Assembly: GCA_007118235.1 (NCBI GenBank)
Contig: SKRY01000418.1
Location: forward strand, 1-6,418
Direction of reading: 5' to 3'
Length of the DNA: 6,418 nt
Origin: Candidatus Hydrogenedentota bacterium
GTDB taxonomy: Bacteria > Hydrogenedentota > Hydrogenedentia > Hydrogenedentales > SLHB01
Every line of letters begins with the position of its first letter. Position 1 is the stretch's first letter. Below, piece by piece: positions 5,294 through 6,418 of this stretch. The notes under the pieces were generated by a model, which saw nothing but the letters and a program-made list of their open reading frames with translations, did not search any database and was not told the origin of the DNA. The position numbers were made by a program, and so were the translations under genes.

Positions 5294-6142
5294 TTACCAG
5301 CGTTTGCCCACCTCGGCCTTCATGAAGGTAAGCGCGTCCCGCGCCAGTTGCTCTTCCGTATCGTACATGCGGCGCCAAATCTTGGTGGCCGGAATAAGCT
5401 TCTCCAGCGCCACGCCGAAGGCCTCCACCGTCATCATGCCATCGTAGCCAATCGCCTTGAGGGCGTCGAAGGTCTCGTCCCAACGCACATTGCCCTTGCC
5501 CGGCGTGCTGCGATCGTTCTCGGAGACGTGAACGTGCGCCAGTTGGCCCTTCAACGCCTTGATGGCCTCCGGCACGTTCTTCTCCTCGATGTGGCTATGG
5601 AAGGTGTCGTACATCGCCTTGCAGCGGGGATGATTCACGTCCTTGCAGAAGCGGGCCGTGTCGGCGGCGGTGTTGAGCAGATAGCATTCGAAGCGGTTCA
5701 GGTACTCCAGAGCCAGCGTTACGCCGCACTTCTCCGCGTGTTCGGCCACTTCGCGCATCCCGTCAACCGCCCATTTCCACTCATCGTTCGTGGGACCCTG
5801 GCCGCTGAAGACCCCCAGCCCTGAATGAAAAGGTCCCACGAGCGTGTCCGCCCCCACCGCCTGACAGCATTCCACCGCCGCCTTGTTGTCCGCGACGCCT
5901 TTCTTGCGCTCATTGGGGTCGTTGCTCATGGGGTTGGAATCCCCTCCGCGAACCGTCACGCCCGTGCGCTTCAGGCCCAAGCCATCAAGGCGATCCTTCC
6001 ACGGCGCGTAGTTGGCGGGATCCACGTCGAACATCGGCAGCTCGACCGCGTCGTAGCCGATCTCCTTGAGTTTTTCGAGCAGAGGCAGCGTATCCTCCCC
6101 TAATGTGTCGGTCCACAACAGCAAATTCATTCCGTACTGCAT
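5294..6142 (-). CDS. Ketose 3-epimerase-type sugar isomerase (AP endonuclease 2 / xylose isomerase-like TIM barrel)
   Basis: The 282-residue product is a complete single-domain TIM barrel starting MQYGMNLLLWTD. The predicted metal ligands are E146 (in LALEYLNRFE), D179 (YDTFHSH), H205 (AHVHVSEND) and E240 (TVEAFG). Their spacing of 33, 26 and 35 residues equals that of Glu152, Asp185, His211 and Glu246 recalled for Pseudomonas cichorii D-tagatose 3-epimerase. The substrate-contact residues Glu158, His188 and Arg217 of that enzyme correspond to E152, H182 and R211 here. Such enzymes use Mn2+ or a similar ion to interconvert ketoses such as D-fructose/D-psicose or D-tagatose/D-sorbose; the exact sugar cannot be read from sequence, and relatives annotated as hydroxypyruvate isomerase or broad 'sugar phosphate isomerase/epimerase' are close. 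No signal peptide, so cytoplasmic. ATG 6142 is supported by AAAGGAG (6157-6151) 8 nt upstream. It is monocistronic within the window and convergent with the TPR operon. Confidence 0.92.
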   Translation of the reverse strand: MQYGMNLLLWTDTLGEDTLPLLEKLKEIGYDAVELPMFDVDPANYAPWKDRLDGLGLKRTGVTVRGGDSNPMSNDPNERKKGVADNKAAVECCQAVGADTLVGPFHSGLGVFSGQGPTNDEWKWAVDGMREVAEHAEKCGVTLALEYLNRFECYLLNTAADTARFCKDVNHPRCKAMYDTFHSHIEEKNVPEAIKALKGQLAHVHVSENDRSTPGKGNVRWDETFDALKAIGYDGMMTVEAFGVALEKLIPATKIWRRMYDTEEQLARDALTFMKAEVGKRW

Positions 6143-6418
6143 GGCGGCAACTCCTTTCGCTTTTGTGGGGTTTTGCGCGAAACCGCCCGGCCGGCGGCTC
6201 TGTCTCCCCCTTGTTGAAGTCGAACCCGTGTGAGGCGATGCTCCGCATCAACGAATACACTCACATGGCCTGTGAGGGAGAACTCTATCATGGATTCGCA
6301 GGGTTGTGCTACTGACTGGCCACTGCTTAGTTGATTGGCCCCAACCTCATGAATGTACCGGTAGAGGTTGACATAGTCTGAACTGGCTTCGCGTCGAATC
6401 CATCCCGTAGGGTTGAAG
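6143..6418. other. Upstream region of the epimerase gene, with an unexplained open frame
   Basis: This end region has visibly lower GC than the genes, mainly beyond 6250. It contains the epimerase ribosome site (6151-6157), operator-like repeats (6229-6276) and no recognisable gene. On the minus strand one frame is open without a stop from 6417 to a TGA at 6129-6127, 96 codons entering from outside the window, ending 14 nt inside the epimerase gene. Its translation contains WIRREASSDYVNLYRYIHEV and EFSLTGHVSVFVDAEHRL, which I do not recognise. The last 25 codons are Arg/Lys-rich and encoded by the leader, which argues against a real protein. It could be the end of an upstream gene or chance. 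Confidence 0.4.
6229..6276. promoter_or_regulatory. Inverted-repeat cluster upstream of the epimerase gene
   Basis: CTCACA (6260-6265) and TGTGAG (6271-6276) form a perfect 6-bp inverted repeat with a 5-bp centre. A second TGTGAG occurs at 6229-6234 and can pair with the same CTCACA. Between them GATGC-TCC-GCATC (6237-6249) is another 5-bp dyad. The cluster lies about 87-134 bp upstream of the epimerase start, the place for an operator of a sugar-responsive regulator. It is not a CRP site: the half-sites are in the opposite arrangement to TGTGA-N6-TCACA. No clear promoter hexamers could be fixed. Confidence 0.4.

Noticed and set aside
6368..6373. Perfect -35 hexamer TTGACA near the right edge on the + strand
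   Set aside because: No -10-like hexamer occurs at 15-20 bp downstream and no + gene start is visible before the edge.
1..6418. CRISPR arrays, tRNA/rRNA genes, insertion sequences
   Set aside because: Read on both strands: no regularly spaced repeats, cloverleaf-like genes, rRNA segments, transposase motifs or terminal repeats were found.

Overview
The window is a GC-rich bacterial chromosomal segment with short gaps between genes, clear Shine-Dalgarno sites and hairpins between convergent genes. The gene types point to a planctomycete-like or Hydrogenedentes-like bacterium (PVC group or a neighbour). They are a secreted DUF1080 (3-keto-disaccharide hydrolase-type) protein, a ketose 3-epimerase-type TIM barrel, and a double zinc-ribbon/TPR membrane protein carrying a C-x2-C-GTNLLTG signature. 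The assignment is inferred from gene content only; there is no rRNA or marker gene. No tRNA, rRNA, CRISPR array, transposase or integrase was seen.

Left end (1-504, + strand): the 3' end of a gene with a FliK C-terminal-like ending overlaps, through ATGA, a complete 100-residue orphan FlhB cytoplasmic-domain protein (FhlB/YlqH type). At 576-1046 (+) lies a DinB/YfiT-like putative metal-dependent enzyme. It converges on a secreted DUF1080 protein at 1123-1788 (-), with a GC-rich hairpin between them.

Centre (1789-5174): a 347-bp divergent intergenic region holds a good -10 box (TATAAT), an operator-like dyad near the expected transcription start, and a leader of about 150 nt with two strong hairpins. 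It leads into a tight two-gene operon. The first gene (GTG start, 528 aa) encodes two C4 zinc ribbons, one transmembrane helix and about ten TPR-like repeats predicted outside the membrane. Six bases later the second gene (481 aa) encodes a secreted protein. Its mature N-terminus is Trp, and its first half resembles a zinc-dependent phospholipase C/S1-P1 nuclease fold with the metal ligands replaced, followed by TPR-like and coiled-coil helices. This pair is the best candidate for an undescribed system: a membrane-anchored TPR scaffold with a secreted pseudoenzyme-like partner.

Right end (5175-6418): a large, almost perfect hairpin terminates the operon and probably also the convergent gene at 5294-6142 (-). 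That gene encodes a sugar isomerase/epimerase whose four metal ligands and three substrate residues keep the exact spacing recalled for D-tagatose 3-epimerase. Its upstream region carries an operator-like inverted repeat and an open frame of unknown meaning running off the right edge. The DUF1080 protein and the epimerase suggest a carbohydrate-degrading lifestyle, but they are not in one operon and no direct link between them is shown.
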